A stretch of 64,000 bases of DNA. Source: Rubrivivax sp. SCN 71-131. GTDB lineage: Bacteria; Pseudomonadota; Gammaproteobacteria; Burkholderiales; Burkholderiaceae_C. The notes beneath the pieces are model-generated. The model was not told the origin of the DNA and searched no databases. It worked only from the letters and a program-made list of their open reading frames with translations. Each line of letters opens with the position of its first letter. Position 1 is the first letter of the stretch. Of the stretch, positions 22,532 through 31,364 are shown one piece after another. Position numbers and translations under genes: made by a program. The DNA lies in contig MEFD01000018.1 of NCBI GenBank assembly GCA_001724995.1, positions 142,837 to 206,836 of the forward strand. The letters are read 5' to 3'.

Positions 22532-23304
22532 AACCCCTGCTGCGCCCGACGCTGGCCGCGGCGGTGCTGGCGCTTGCCGCCGGCTGCGCCAGCGTTCCCG
22601 CCGGCGCGCCGCAGTCCGCGGGCGCCGGCGCTGCGGCGGCGAGCCATCCGGCCGACCCCTGGGAGCGCTGGAACCGCAAGGTCTTCGCCTTCAACGAGGC
22701 GCTCGACGAGGCCGTGTTCGTCCCGGTGGCGCGTGCCTGGCGCGACCATGTGCCGCAGTTGCTGCGCACCGGCGTGTCGAACTTCTTCGGCAACGTCGGC
22801 GACGTCTGGTCGGCCGTCAACCACCTGCTGCAGGGCAAGGTGGGCAGCGGCGCGGAGATGGGCATGCGCGTGCTCAGCAACACGATCTTCGGCCTGGGCG
22901 GCATCCTCGATCCGGCGACCGAGATGCGCCTGCTGCGACGCAGCGAGGACTTCGGGCAGACGCTGGGGGTCTGGGGCCTGCCTGCAGGCCCCTATCTGGT
23001 GCTGCCCATCCTCGGCCCCTCGTCGGTGCGCGACGCCGCGGGCGTGCCGCTGGACCGCTACGCCAGTGCACCCTCGGTCTACCTGGACGTCAACGCCTAC
23101 GCGGCCTCGGCGCTGGAACTCGTGAGCGTGCGCGCCGAACTGCTGGCGACGACGCGGCTCGTCGGCGAGGTCGCGCTCGACAAGTACAGCTTCCTGCGCG
23201 ACGGCTACCTGGCGCGGCGCCGCGACCTGGTCTACGACGGAGCGGCGCCGCTGGAGAAGTTCGAGGACGATTTCGATGATGCGCCGCCCGAGAAGGGGCA
23301 GTGA
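22528..23304 (+). CDS. mlaA: Outer-membrane lipoprotein MlaA (VacJ)
   Basis: Removes misplaced phospholipids from the outer leaflet of the outer membrane. The 258-residue lipoprotein has a signal peptide with lipobox LAAGC (Cys20), followed by an Ala-rich linker and the family motifs DPWERWNRKVFAFNEALDEA, GVSNFFGNVGDVWSAVNHLL and YLVLPILGPSSVRDAAG. It is placed inside the mla operon between mlaD and mlaC, a gene order common in Burkholderiales, unlike E. coli where vacJ is separate. Confidence 0.95.
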   Translation: MKPLLRPTLAAAVLALAAGCASVPAGAPQSAGAGAAAASHPADPWERWNRKVFAFNEALDEAVFVPVARAWRDHVPQLLRTGVSNFFGNVGDVWSAVNHLLQGKVGSGAEMGMRVLSNTIFGLGGILDPATEMRLLRRSEDFGQTLGVWGLPAGPYLVLPILGPSSVRDAAGVPLDRYASAPSVYLDVNAYAASALELVSVRAELLATTRLVGEVALDKYSFLRDGYLARRRDLVYDGAAPLEKFEDDFDDAPPEKGQ

Positions 23305-23440
23305 CGCGGCGCAAGCGCCGGCAAGACCTGCGCCCGCATGTGAACCGCACACGCGGCTGCGGCGTTGAGGGTGCATGCTGGACCCGGCGCCGATCCCGGC
23401 CCCGGCCCCTGCGCGGGCCGCCACCCAGGAGAGAAGGACG

Positions 23441-24058
23441 ATGTTGAAGAAGCTGCTGGCCACCACCTTCGCGGGTATGGGCCTCGTGATGGGCGCGACC
23501 GCGCTCGCGCAGGGCACGCCGGAGGCGTTGGTGAAGAAGATCTCGGGCGAGGTGCTCGATGCCGTCAAGGCCGACGCGGCGCTGCAGGCCGGCGATGTCG
23601 AGAAGATCATCCAGCTCGTCGACGCCAAGGTCATGCCCAGCGTGAACTTCGAGGTCATGACGCGCTCGGCGGTCGGGCCGCAGTGGCGGCAGGCCACGGC
23701 CGAGCAGCGCGGCAAGCTGCAGGCCGAGTTCAAGTCGCTGCTGGTGCGCGTCTACTCGGGCGCGCTCACGCAGGTCAAGGACCAGACCGTCGCGATCACG
23801 AAGACGCTGCCGGTGCCGCAGAGCACGCAGGTCGTCGTGCAGAGCGAGGTGCGCGGCAAGGGCGAGCCGATCAAGCTCGACTACCGGCTCGACAAGCTCG
23901 CCGACGCCTGGAAGATCATCGACGTGAACGTCGGCGGCATCTGGCTGGTGACGAGCTACCGCTCGCAGTTCGCCCCGGTGCTCGGCAAGGGCGGCATCGA
24001 GGGCCTCATCGATACGCTGGTCGAGCGCAACAAGACCGCGGCAGCCGGCAAGGGCTGA
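23441..24058 (+). CDS. mlaC: Periplasmic phospholipid carrier MlaC
   Basis: Soluble periplasmic shuttle between MlaA and MlaD. The 205-residue protein has a signal peptide (MLKKLLATTFAGMGLVMG, cleavage near ALAQ) and the family stretches VMPSVNFEVMTRSAVGPQWR, LLVRVYSGAL and WKIIDVNVGGIWLVTSYRS. ATG at 23441 is preferred over an earlier in-frame ATG at 23375. It has a strong AGGAGAGAAGG ribosome site and gives a clean signal peptide. Confidence 0.95.
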   Translation: MLKKLLATTFAGMGLVMGATALAQGTPEALVKKISGEVLDAVKADAALQAGDVEKIIQLVDAKVMPSVNFEVMTRSAVGPQWRQATAEQRGKLQAEFKSLLVRVYSGALTQVKDQTVAITKTLPVPQSTQVVVQSEVRGKGEPIKLDYRLDKLADAWKIIDVNVGGIWLVTSYRSQFAPVLGKGGIEGLIDTLVERNKTAAAGKG

Positions 24059-24080
24059 GCGGCGAAGGCCCCCGAGCACG

Positions 24081-24380
24081 ATGAAGACCTTCACCCTGCC
24101 TGCGCAGGCCACGCTGGCCAACGCCCGCCTGCTGGAGCGCGAGATCGACGCCGCGGTGGCGGCGGCCGGCGCCGACGGCTTGTGCCTGGACGCCGCGGCG
24201 CTCGCCGAGTTCGACACCTCGGCGATCGCGCTGCTGCTGCACGCGCGGCGCGCCGCCGCAGCGCGCGCGCTGCCGCTGCAGCTGCACGGCGCGCCGGCCA
24301 AGCTGCGTGAGCTGGCGCGGCTCTACGGCGTGCTGGCGCTGCTGCCGGGCGAGGACGCGGCGCTGCCCGCGGCCGGCTGA
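24081..24380 (+). CDS. mlaB: STAS-domain protein MlaB
   Basis: Small cytoplasmic STAS protein that binds MlaF and stabilises the transporter. The 99-residue product shows the STAS pattern with LCLDAAALAEFDTSAIALLL, including the Thr/Ser pair at the position that contacts MlaF. It is the last gene of the mla operon, 22 bases after mlaC. Its 3' end overlaps by 58 bases the 3' end of the convergent beta-helix gene, so no separate terminator is seen. Confidence 0.9.
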   Translation: MKTFTLPAQATLANARLLEREIDAAVAAAGADGLCLDAAALAEFDTSAIALLLHARRAAAARALPLQLHGAPAKLRELARLYGVLALLPGEDAALPAAG

Positions 24381-25417
24381 GACTCCGCGCTGCAGGCTCC
24401 CGCGCAGGGCGGCGCCTGCAAGGCCTGTTCGCGCAAGACCTGTTCCCGCGCCTCGTCGGGCAACAGGCGATTGCCGTCCTCGGGCCGGCCCCAGCTGCCG
24501 GGCTGCGCCGCCCCGGCGAAGAGGTTGTCGCGCAAGCGCAGCGTGGCGTCGCCGGGCAGGCGCTCGGGCCAGTGACGCACGAAGAAGACCGGCTGCGCGT
24601 TGTCGCTGAAGGCGTGATTGCCTTCGAAGCGCAGCCGGCTCTGCGGATGCGCGTTCCCTTCGGCACCGTAGGCCACGAGCGCGAGGTTCTGCGCCCGCGC
24701 GCTCTTGCCGAGCAGGTTGCCGCGCACGCAGGCCAGGCCGCCGTTGGGCAGGTCGATCTCGTAGGAGGCCTCGCCGTCCTCGCCGTCGACCAGGCGGTTG
24801 CAGAGGATCTCGCTGACCGCTGCGCGCGACTTCAGCAGGTGGCCGCGCCAGCCGCCCGAGAAGTCGCTGTGGCGCACGCTCAGTTGGGCGATGCGACCGA
24901 CGTAGAGCAGGTGGTGCAGCATGCCCTCGTGCCGCGGCGCCTGCCCGAAGCTGCAGGCCTCGATGTCCAGGCGGGCGTCGTCGCGATTGGCGGTCAGCAG
25001 GCCCATCTCGTTGTCGAAGAAGGCGCAGTCGCGCAGCGCCAGCTCGCCGCGCTCGAAGCGGATGCCCGCGCCGTTGCCCGCGGGAACGCGTGCGCCGCGC
25101 AACTCGAGGCCTTCGATCCGCACCGCGCTTGCGCGCACGACCAGCAGCGCCTTGCCCTCGGCGTGTGCGCCGTCGGCGTGCAGCACCGCGCGGCCCGCCG
25201 CGGCGCGCAGCCTCAGCCCGTGCTGCGTGATCACGGCGGTCTGTCCGTGATGCGCGCCGGGGTCGAGCTCGACCGTGTCGCCATCACGCGCCCGGGCCAG
25301 CACCTCGGGCAGGCTGTCGCCCCGTCGCACGCGCAGCGTACGCGCCTGGGCCCGGGCCGGCCGCAGCGCCGCTCCGGACAGCAGCAGCGGCAGCGCGAGC
25401 AGGCGGCGACGCTTCAT
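24323..25417 (-). CDS. Secreted right-handed beta-helix repeat protein (paralogue 1)
   Basis: A 364-residue protein with an N-terminal signal (MKRRRLLALPLLLSGAALRP; basic n-region, cleavage near ARAQ). Repeated short beta-strand units follow, as in NosD/pectate-lyase-like parallel beta-helices (for example VRIEGLELRGARV and GIRFERGELALRDC). No pectate-lyase or other catalytic motif is evident. It shares order and strings with the next gene (HHLLYVGRI, SYEIDLPNGGLA), so the two are paralogues, probably from a tandem duplication. The start ATG at 25417 is chosen for the signal peptide. The Ser/Pro-rich C-terminus overlaps mlaB convergently. Cargo or ligand is unknown. Confidence 0.7.
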   Translation of the reverse strand: MKRRRLLALPLLLSGAALRPARAQARTLRVRRGDSLPEVLARARDGDTVELDPGAHHGQTAVITQHGLRLRAAAGRAVLHADGAHAEGKALLVVRASAVRIEGLELRGARVPAGNGAGIRFERGELALRDCAFFDNEMGLLTANRDDARLDIEACSFGQAPRHEGMLHHLLYVGRIAQLSVRHSDFSGGWRGHLLKSRAAVSEILCNRLVDGEDGEASYEIDLPNGGLACVRGNLLGKSARAQNLALVAYGAEGNAHPQSRLRFEGNHAFSDNAQPVFFVRHWPERLPGDATLRLRDNLFAGAAQPGSWGRPEDGNRLLPDEAREQVLREQALQAPPCAGACSAESQPAAGSAASSPGSSASTP

Positions 25418-25469
25418 GAGGACATGCGGGTCGGCAGGCACCACGGCTGCGGGCGCCGGGCGCGGTGGG

Positions 25470-26666
25470 CTACTGCATCGCGCCCGGCGACCAGGCCTTG
25501 GGCGGCGTGATCGGCTGCGTGCCGCGCGGCAGCTTGAACTGCGCCGTGGGCTGCAGCGACTGACCGCCGCCCTGGCCCGCGGGTTGAACGCTGCCGCGCC
25601 AGCCGGAGGCTTCGGTCAGGCCGAAGTCCAGGGTGTAGATGCTGTTGACCGCGCGGCGGCGCAGCGCCGACACGTTGCCGCGAAACTCGCCCTCGGTGAA
25701 GGGGCTGAGCAGCCCCAGGCCCAGCGTCACGTTGTTGATCAGCTTGACCTCGGTGGCCGCGGGCAGCCGGTCCTTGAAGACGCGCACGAACCAGGACGGC
25801 GGCCAGGGGTTGCCCACCATGGTGTTGTGCGCGAGGTACAGGCCACTCGTGGGCCATGCCTTGCCCTCGGCGCCGAAGGCGACCATCACCGGGTTCTGGC
25901 CCTTGGCGCCCTGGCCGAGGACGTTGCCGACGACCCAGGCCAGGCCGCCGTTGGGCAGGTCGATCTCGTAGGACGCCTGGCCCTCGTTGCCGTCGTAGAT
26001 CAGGTTGTAGAGGATGCGGTTCTCGCGCGCGCGGCTTTTCACCAGGTGCCCCTCGAAGCCGCTGTAGAAGCGGCTGCCGCGCAGCGTGAAGCGGCCGATG
26101 CGCCCGACGTAGAGCAGGTGGTGCAGGCCGCCCTCGATGCGGGGCGCGAGACCGAACTCGCTGTCCTCGACGACGAGCTCGGCGTTTTCGTCGTTGCTGC
26201 TCAGGATGCCGACCTCGTTGTCGGCGAAGAGGCTCTCGCGCACCGTGAGCCTGCCACTCTCGTGGCGGATGCCGGCGCCGTTGGCGTCCGCGGCGCGCGC
26301 GCCGCGGAACTCGAGGTTCTCCACCGTCACATCGCCGCCGCGCACGACGAGGATGGCCTTGCGCTCGGCCAGCGGTCCCTTGGCCCGCAGCACCGGACGC
26401 TCGGCCAGGGCGCGGATCAGCAGCCGCTGCTGCGTCACGACGCCCTGCTGGCCTTCGTAGGTGCCGGGCATGAGCGCGATGATGTCGCCGTCGACCGCCT
26501 TCGCCAACGCCTGCTGCAGCGTCATCGAGGGCGCGGACGGGCCCACGAGCAGCGTCTCGGCGCGGGCGGGCGAGGCCGTCGCGGCGGCCAGCGTCGCCAG
26601 CGTCACCAGGGCGACCCTTGCGGCCAGCGTGACGAGCGGACGCGGTGTCGGTGGATGGAAGGCCAT
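25470..26666 (-). CDS. Secreted right-handed beta-helix repeat protein (paralogue 2)
   Basis: A 398-residue protein with a signal peptide (VTLAARVALVTLATLAAATA, cleavage near ARAE) and a parallel beta-helix body: LQQALAKAVDGDIIALMPGTY at the N-cap, then repeated units such as VTVENLEFRGAR and LTVRESLFADNEVGI. It shares HHLLYVGRI and SYEIDLPNGGLA with the downstream paralogue, 52 bases away in the same direction, so they are probably one transcript. It is longer at the C-terminus (PRGTQPITPPKAWSPGAMQ). The start at 26666 is chosen over upstream in-frame starts because it precedes the signal peptide. Role unknown. Confidence 0.7.
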   Translation of the reverse strand: MAFHPPTPRPLVTLAARVALVTLATLAAATASPARAETLLVGPSAPSMTLQQALAKAVDGDIIALMPGTYEGQQGVVTQQRLLIRALAERPVLRAKGPLAERKAILVVRGGDVTVENLEFRGARAADANGAGIRHESGRLTVRESLFADNEVGILSSNDENAELVVEDSEFGLAPRIEGGLHHLLYVGRIGRFTLRGSRFYSGFEGHLVKSRARENRILYNLIYDGNEGQASYEIDLPNGGLAWVVGNVLGQGAKGQNPVMVAFGAEGKAWPTSGLYLAHNTMVGNPWPPSWFVRVFKDRLPAATEVKLINNVTLGLGLLSPFTEGEFRGNVSALRRRAVNSIYTLDFGLTEASGWRGSVQPAGQGGGQSLQPTAQFKLPRGTQPITPPKAWSPGAMQ

Positions 26667-26773
26667 GACGCCGGATTCTGACCTGCTTTGGCGCCGCCGC
26701 CGCGGCCGGCGACCGCGGCATGCGCGCTGTCGGCGCGGACGCCGGGCCGACGCGAAGCGCGCAGTGCTGCGGA

Positions 26774-26814
26774 TTGACAGCGCCGATGCCGACGTGATTG
26801 AATGGCCGTTCAAT
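26774..26814 (+). promoter_or_regulatory. Promoter and palindromic operator of the acyl-CoA dehydrogenase gene
   Basis: A consensus -35 TTGACA (26774-26779) is followed after 18 bases by TTGAAT (26798-26803) with an upstream TG, a plausible extended -10. An 18-base near-perfect palindrome, ATTGAATGGCCGTTCAAT (26797-26814), lies directly over the -10. This fits repression by a dimeric regulator, most simply the TetR protein encoded two genes down. The palindrome is seen; the regulator assignment is inference. Confidence 0.65.
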
Positions 26815-26863
26815 TCACGAACGAAGATGCGCGCTGCTGCGGCGGGCGCCGCAGCAGCAGCCG

Positions 26864-28021
26864 ATGATCCTCACCGAAGCGCAGGCCATGATCCGGCGTG
26901 CCGCGCGCAGTTTCGCGCGCGAGCAGCTCGCACCCCATGCGGCGGCGTGGGACGAGAGCGCCACCTTCCCGCGCGAGGCGCTGCGCCGCATGGGCGCGCT
27001 CGGCTTGCTGGGCGTCACCGTGCCCGAGGAATGGGGCGGCGCCGGCGCGGATTCGGTGTCGCTCGCGCTCGCGCTCGAGGAGATCGCCGCGGGCGACGCT
27101 TCGTGCGCGACGGTGATGAGCGGGCACAACTCGGTCGGTTGCATGCCGATCCAGCAGTTCGGCACTCCCGAGCAGAAACAGCGCTTCCTGCGCCCGATGG
27201 CGCGCGGTGAGCTGCTCTCGGCCTTCTGCCTGACCGAGGCGCATGGCGGCTCCGACGCCGGGGCCCTGACGACGCGCGCGCGCCGTGACGGCGACGACTA
27301 CGTCATCGACGGCAGCAAGCAGTTCATCACCAGCGGCAGCCAGGCCGAGATCGCCCTCGTCTTCGCGCGCACCGATCCCGATGGCGGCCGCCGCGGCATC
27401 AGCGCCTTCCTCGTGCCGACCTCGACGCCGGGCTATGTCGTCGGGCGCGTCGAGCGCAAGCTCGGCCAGCATGCCTCCGACACCTGCCAGATCCATTTCG
27501 AGGCCATGCGCGTGCCGGCCACGCTGCGCCTGGGCGAGGAGGGGCAGGGACTGCGCATCGCGCTGGCCAACCTCGAGGGCGGGCGCATCGGCATCGCCGC
27601 GCAGGCGGTGGGCATCGCGCGCGCGGCGCTGGACAAGGCGCTGGCCTACGCGCGCGAGCGCGTCGTCTTCGGCAAGGCCATCGTCGAGCATCAGGCGGTG
27701 GGCTTTCGCCTCGCGGCGATGGCCACGCGGGTGGAGAGCGCGCGCCAGCTCGTGCTGCACGCGGCGCAGCTGCGCGACCATGGCCAGCCCTGCCTGATGG
27801 AAGCCTGCATGGCCAAGCTGGTGGCCTCGGAAGCGGCCGAGTGGGTGTGCTCCGAGGCCATGCAGGTGCTCGGCGGCTACGGCTACCTGGTCGATCATGG
27901 CGTCGAGCGCCTCTACCGCGACGCGCGCGTGTGCCGCATCTACGAGGGCACGAACGACATCCAGCACCTCGTCATCCTGCGCGAGCTGCTGGAGCGCCAC
28001 GATCGCGGCGCCACCGGCTGA
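26864..28021 (+). CDS. Acyl-CoA dehydrogenase
   Basis: FAD-dependent alpha,beta-dehydrogenase of acyl-CoA thioesters (fatty acid or branched-chain amino acid breakdown). The 385-residue product has [15 protein letters not shown] and [15 protein letters not shown] for FAD/substrate binding, [20 protein letters not shown], and [20 protein letters not shown] followed by the catalytic Glu in [11 protein letters not shown]. The closest look is to short-chain/isobutyryl-type dehydrogenases; the exact substrate cannot be read. ATG at 26864 is preferred over an earlier ATG at 26798, which lies inside the operator. A TetR gene follows at 81 bases. Confidence 0.9.
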   Translation: MILTEAQAMIRRAARSFAREQLAPHAAAWDESATFPREALRRMGALGLLGVTVPEEWGGAGADSVSLALALEEIAAGDASCATVMSGHNSVGCMPIQQFGTPEQKQRFLRPMARGELLSAFCLTEAHGGSDAGALTTRARRDGDDYVIDGSKQFITSGSQAEIALVFARTDPDGGRRGISAFLVPTSTPGYVVGRVERKLGQHASDTCQIHFEAMRVPATLRLGEEGQGLRIALANLEGGRIGIAAQAVGIARAALDKALAYARERVVFGKAIVEHQAVGFRLAAMATRVESARQLVLHAAQLRDHGQPCLMEACMAKLVASEAAEWVCSEAMQVLGGYGYLVDHGVERLYRDARVCRIYEGTNDIQHLVILRELLERHDRGATG

Positions 28022-28102
28022 GCGCCCGATGCGCGACTTCCCGGCCCGTGCCGCCGAGCCGATCGGCGATGGGACAGAATCGGCGACGAGGATGGCGAGC
28101 AA

Positions 28103-28954
28103 ATGACGGTTCATTCAGGCGGCTCGGGACGACGGCGTCCGGGCGCGGCTTCGGCCGGCCGTGCCGGCAAGACGGTCGGGATCGCCAAGGCCGCCAAGAC
28201 CGTCGAGGGCAGCGGCAATGGCAAGGGCGCAAGGGGCGGCAGGGCCGCCGCGCCGGCGGCGATCGTGATCGAAAGTCGCATCGAGGACAGCGACCGTGTC
28301 GAATGGCGGCGCGAGCAGATCGTGCAGGCGGCGGTCGCCTGCTTCGCACGCGCGGGCTACCACGGCACGACGATCAAGGACATCGCCGACAGCGCCGGCT
28401 TCAGCGCCGGGCTGATCTACTCCTACGTGAAGGACAAGGAGGATGTGCTCTTCCTCGTCTACCTGCACATCTTCGAGACCTACCAGCGCCACATTCCCGA
28501 GCGGCTGCTGGGCACCGCCGATCCGCTGCAGCGCCTGTGCACCGCGGTGCGCGCCTACTGCGAGGCGGTGGACCTGAACGTCGGCGCCACCGTGGTCGGC
28601 TACCGCGAGAGCGCCTCGCTGCGTCCGGAGCTGCGCCGCGCCATCCAGCGCCTGGAGCTCGAGACGAACCGCCTGGTCGCCGAGCCCATCGAAGTCTGCA
28701 TCGCCGCCGGCCTGGTCGAGCCGACGAACGTCGAGCTGCTCACCTTCCGCCTCGTGCTGCTGGCGCATGGCTGGGCGCTCAAGCACTGGCACTTCGCCGG
28801 TCGGGTGACGCTTGCCGACTACATCGACGACGGCCTGCGCCTGTACCTGGAGGGCATGCTCACCCCGGCCGGGCGGCGGCGGCGGCGGGTGCAGCAGGCG
28901 CGGGCGCAGAAGGCCGCGGTGCAGCGGCGACCGGTTCCCGGCTCAAAGAGGTAG
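28103..28954 (+). CDS. TetR/AcrR-family transcriptional regulator with long basic N-terminal extension
   Basis: A 283-residue repressor-type protein. The DNA-binding HTH is at residues about 70-115 (REQIVQAAVACFARAGYHGT, then IADSAGFSAGLIYSYVKDKE) and the ligand domain follows. It carries an unusual 60-residue N-terminal extension rich in Gly, Ala, Arg and Lys (AGKTVGIAKAAKTVEG) and a basic tail (GRRRRRVQQARAQKAAVQRR). It lies downstream of the acyl-CoA dehydrogenase in the same direction and probably controls the palindrome upstream of that gene, binding an acyl-CoA-type ligand; this is inference. A later start at about residue 60 cannot be excluded. Confidence 0.82.
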   Translation: MTVHSGGSGRRRPGAASAGRAGKTVGIAKAAKTVEGSGNGKGARGGRAAAPAAIVIESRIEDSDRVEWRREQIVQAAVACFARAGYHGTTIKDIADSAGFSAGLIYSYVKDKEDVLFLVYLHIFETYQRHIPERLLGTADPLQRLCTAVRAYCEAVDLNVGATVVGYRESASLRPELRRAIQRLELETNRLVAEPIEVCIAAGLVEPTNVELLTFRLVLLAHGWALKHWHFAGRVTLADYIDDGLRLYLEGMLTPAGRRRRRVQQARAQKAAVQRRPVPGSKR

Positions 28955-29668
28955 ATCCACCGCCTGGCCATCGACGCGCAGGAGCAGGCTGCGCGCGCCG
29001 ATGCGTTCCAGCACGATGCCCGGCGCCAGGGCTTCGCCCTCGCGCACGATCCGGCCGGCCATGAGCACGAAACTCTGGCGGCGCTCCTGCGACTGCACCG
29101 CGCCGCCGAAGACGAGCGCGGCGACGCGGCTGCGCAGCGGCTCGGGCAGGACGGCGGCCGGCAGCGGCCGCTCGTCCTTTGCGGCCTGCGCGGCCGAGGC
29201 GGCTCGCGCCGGGCCGGCGACAGCCGACGATGCGCTGCCGTGCCCGGCCGTGGCCAGGCTGGCCGCTGTGGCCGCAGTCGCGGACGACCTCGTGCGGGTC
29301 GGTGCCGCGACGCGGGGCCTTGGCGCTGGCGCCCGCGTGGGAGTCCGCGCGCGAGCCTGCGCCGGGGCCGGCGCTGGCGCCAGCGGGCTGCTTGGGGCGG
29401 GCGCGGCCATCGGCGCCGACGCTGCAGGCTGTGGCCGGGCCGGGGCGGGCGCGCGCGGGTCCTTGCGGCCCCACCACCAGCCCAGCACGAGTGCGGCCGC
29501 CACGAGCAGGACCGAGCCCGCGAGTCCTGAGGCCCAGGGTCGCGTGCGGCGCGATCGTGCCGCGCCCGGCGCTTGCTCCGGTGCCGCGGCGACCTGCTGC
29601 AGGCCGGGGGGCCGGCCCTGTCGGCGCTGCGCGTCGGCGCGGCGCAAGGCGTCGAGGATGTAGGACAT
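28943..29668 (-). CDS. gspB: General secretion pathway protein B (GspB/ExeB-like)
   Basis: A 241-residue inner-membrane protein: short cytoplasmic start [20 protein letters not shown] (typical of GspB), one membrane segment at about residues 45-66, a long Ala/Pro-rich periplasmic linker, and a C-terminal domain with LVFGGAVQSQERRQSFVLM and VREGEALAPGIVLERI. GspB works with GspA to place the type II secretin in the cell wall. It overlaps the gspA stop by one base (TGATG) and converges with the TetR gene, overlapping it by 12 bases. Confidence 0.85.
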   Translation of the reverse strand: MSYILDALRRADAQRRQGRPPGLQQVAAAPEQAPGAARSRRTRPWASGLAGSVLLVAAALVLGWWWGRKDPRAPAPARPQPAASAPMAAPAPSSPLAPAPAPAQARARTPTRAPAPRPRVAAPTRTRSSATAATAASLATAGHGSASSAVAGPARAASAAQAAKDERPLPAAVLPEPLRSRVAALVFGGAVQSQERRQSFVLMAGRIVREGEALAPGIVLERIGARSLLLRVDGQAVDLPL

Positions 29669-31254
29669 CAGGCAGGCGGCTGCAGGCGCGGTTCGGCCAC
29701 GCCACTGGCGCGGTTGAGTTGCATCAGCGTCAGCGGGCCGGCCAGGCCGTCCAGCGGCAGGCCCTGGCCGAGCTGGAAGGCGAAGACGCGTCGCCTCAGG
29801 GCCTCGTCCTGCGGCGCGCGCGCGCCGACCGCGGTCTCCGGCCCCTGCAGGGCGAGCAGCCGCGCGAGGATCCATTCGCGCTCGTCGCCGGGCGGCGGGC
29901 GCCACCACGCCAGCACCTTGCCGCTCCAGTGCGACTCCAGGCTCGCCAGCGGCAGCTGCTGTGCGCCCTCGGCCCCTTCGACGACGGCGATGTCGGCGCC
30001 CAGCGCGCGCAGCAGCACGAGGTCGCCGCCCTGCAGCACGAGCAGCAGGGGCCGGTCCAGCCGCCGCAGCAGACCGAGGTCGACGCTGCCCTCCCAGCAG
30101 GCCAGGCCGTGCGTGCGCGCGCGGCGGCAGGGATCGTGCTCACCCTGGCCCTGCAGCCCCCAGGCCGTGGCCAGGGCCGCACTGGCGGCGCCCTCGTCGG
30201 CCAGGGGCGCGGGGGCTTCCCCGGAAGCCAGGACGCGCACCGTCGTGGGTCCGGACGCTGCGCCGGCCGCAGTGCTCGCGGCACCCTCCGCTGCGGGCGC
30301 GTTGGCCGCGGTGGGTGCCGCTGCCCCGCCGGCTTCGGGCCAGACCCACCACGCCGCACCCGCGCCCGCAAGCGCCAGGGCGACGATCGACGCGACGAGC
30401 AGCGGCCGCCGGCGGAGCGCGCCGGCCTGGGCATCGAAGACCTCGCGTGCGGCCTGCCGCACGGTGGTCGCTTCGACCCTGTGCAGGCCGCGGCCATAGG
30501 CACCGAGCAGCGCGCGCTGGCACAGCAGGTTGATGCGGCGCGGCACGCCGCCGCTGCGCCGGTGGATGGCCTGCAGCGCGCGGTCGTCGAACGGCAGCGG
30601 CCCCTGCAGGCCGGCGACGGCCAGGCGGTGGCGCACGTAGTCGGCGGTCTGCGCGGCGCAGAGCGGCTCCAGGTGCACGCGCGCGACGATGCGCTGCGCC
30701 AGCTGCTCGAGATCGGGGCGTCCGAGCAGCGCCCGCAGCTCGGGCTGGCCGATGAGCACGATCTGCAGCAGCTTGCGCTCCGCGGTCTCGAGGTTGGTGA
30801 GCAGGCGCAGCAGCTCGAGCAACTCGGGCGCGAGCCCCTGCGCCTCGTCGACGACGAGCAGGCATTGCTCGGCGCGCCCATGCGCGTCGAGCAGGAAGCG
30901 GTTGAGCGCATCGATGCAGGCCTTGGTGCTCGTCGGCGGCGGCGCTCCGGCCGCGCCGCCGACCTCGATGCCGAACTCCTCGCACACCGTCTGCAGCAGC
31001 TCCAGCGGCGTCAGCATCGGGTTGTAGACGTAGGCGACGCGACAGCCCGCGGGCACCTGCTCGAGGAAGCAGCGGCAGACGGTCGTCTTGCCGGTGCCCA
31101 CACCGCCGGTCAGCAGCACGAAGCCGCCGCCGCCCTGCAGGCCGTAGAGCAGGTGCGCCAGCGCCTCGCGGTGACCCTCGCTCAGGTGCAGGAAGCGCGG
31201 ATCGGGCGCGATCGAGAACGCCTCCTGCTGCAGGCCGAAGAATGCCGCGTACAT
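29668..31254 (-). CDS. gspA: GspA/ExeA-type AAA ATPase with peptidoglycan-binding region
   Basis: A 528-residue inner-membrane ATPase. The N-terminus [20 protein letters not shown] is the ExeA signature, followed by Walker [10 protein letters not shown] (50-58), Walker [10 protein letters not shown] (131-139) and the sensor region [22 protein letters not shown] membrane segment follows near residue 280, then an Ala-rich periplasmic linker. The C-terminus ([20 protein letters not shown]) resembles a peptidoglycan-binding repeat. With GspB it is expected to help assemble a type II secretin through peptidoglycan; no other gsp gene is in the window. Confidence 0.88.
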   Translation of the reverse strand: MYAAFFGLQQEAFSIAPDPRFLHLSEGHREALAHLLYGLQGGGGFVLLTGGVGTGKTTVCRCFLEQVPAGCRVAYVYNPMLTPLELLQTVCEEFGIEVGGAAGAPPPTSTKACIDALNRFLLDAHGRAEQCLLVVDEAQGLAPELLELLRLLTNLETAERKLLQIVLIGQPELRALLGRPDLEQLAQRIVARVHLEPLCAAQTADYVRHRLAVAGLQGPLPFDDRALQAIHRRSGGVPRRINLLCQRALLGAYGRGLHRVEATTVRQAAREVFDAQAGALRRRPLLVASIVALALAGAGAAWWVWPEAGGAAAPTAANAPAAEGAASTAAGAASGPTTVRVLASGEAPAPLADEGAASAALATAWGLQGQGEHDPCRRARTHGLACWEGSVDLGLLRRLDRPLLLVLQGGDLVLLRALGADIAVVEGAEGAQQLPLASLESHWSGKVLAWWRPPPGDEREWILARLLALQGPETAVGARAPQDEALRRRVFAFQLGQGLPLDGLAGPLTLMQLNRASGVAEPRLQPPA

Positions 31255-31294
31255 GGGCGCGCAGCATAGCCGCGGCGGCGCGTCCGCAGCCGCA

Positions 31295-31330
31295 TCCGGG
31301 TCCGGGGTCCGGGGTCCGGGTCCGTCCGGG
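31295..31330. repeat. Short tandem repeat of GTCCGGG-type units
   Basis: About five imperfect copies of a 7-8 base unit (TCCGGG / GTCCGGGG) lie in the spacer between gspA and tal, just upstream of the transaldolase start. A 16-base piece, GGGGTCCGGGGTCCGG (31304-31319), recurs exactly at 48892-48907 in another spacer. Both copies lie between genes. Confidence 0.7.
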
Positions 31331-31364
31331 TTCTAATGGCGGCTGCACCGGACCCGCGCAAGCC

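Noticed and set aside
26667..26863. N-terminal extensions of the acyl-CoA dehydrogenase and beta-helix proteins into their shared spacer
   Set aside because: The extra residues are low-complexity and would cover the promoter and operator; internal starts fit signal peptide and family boundaries.
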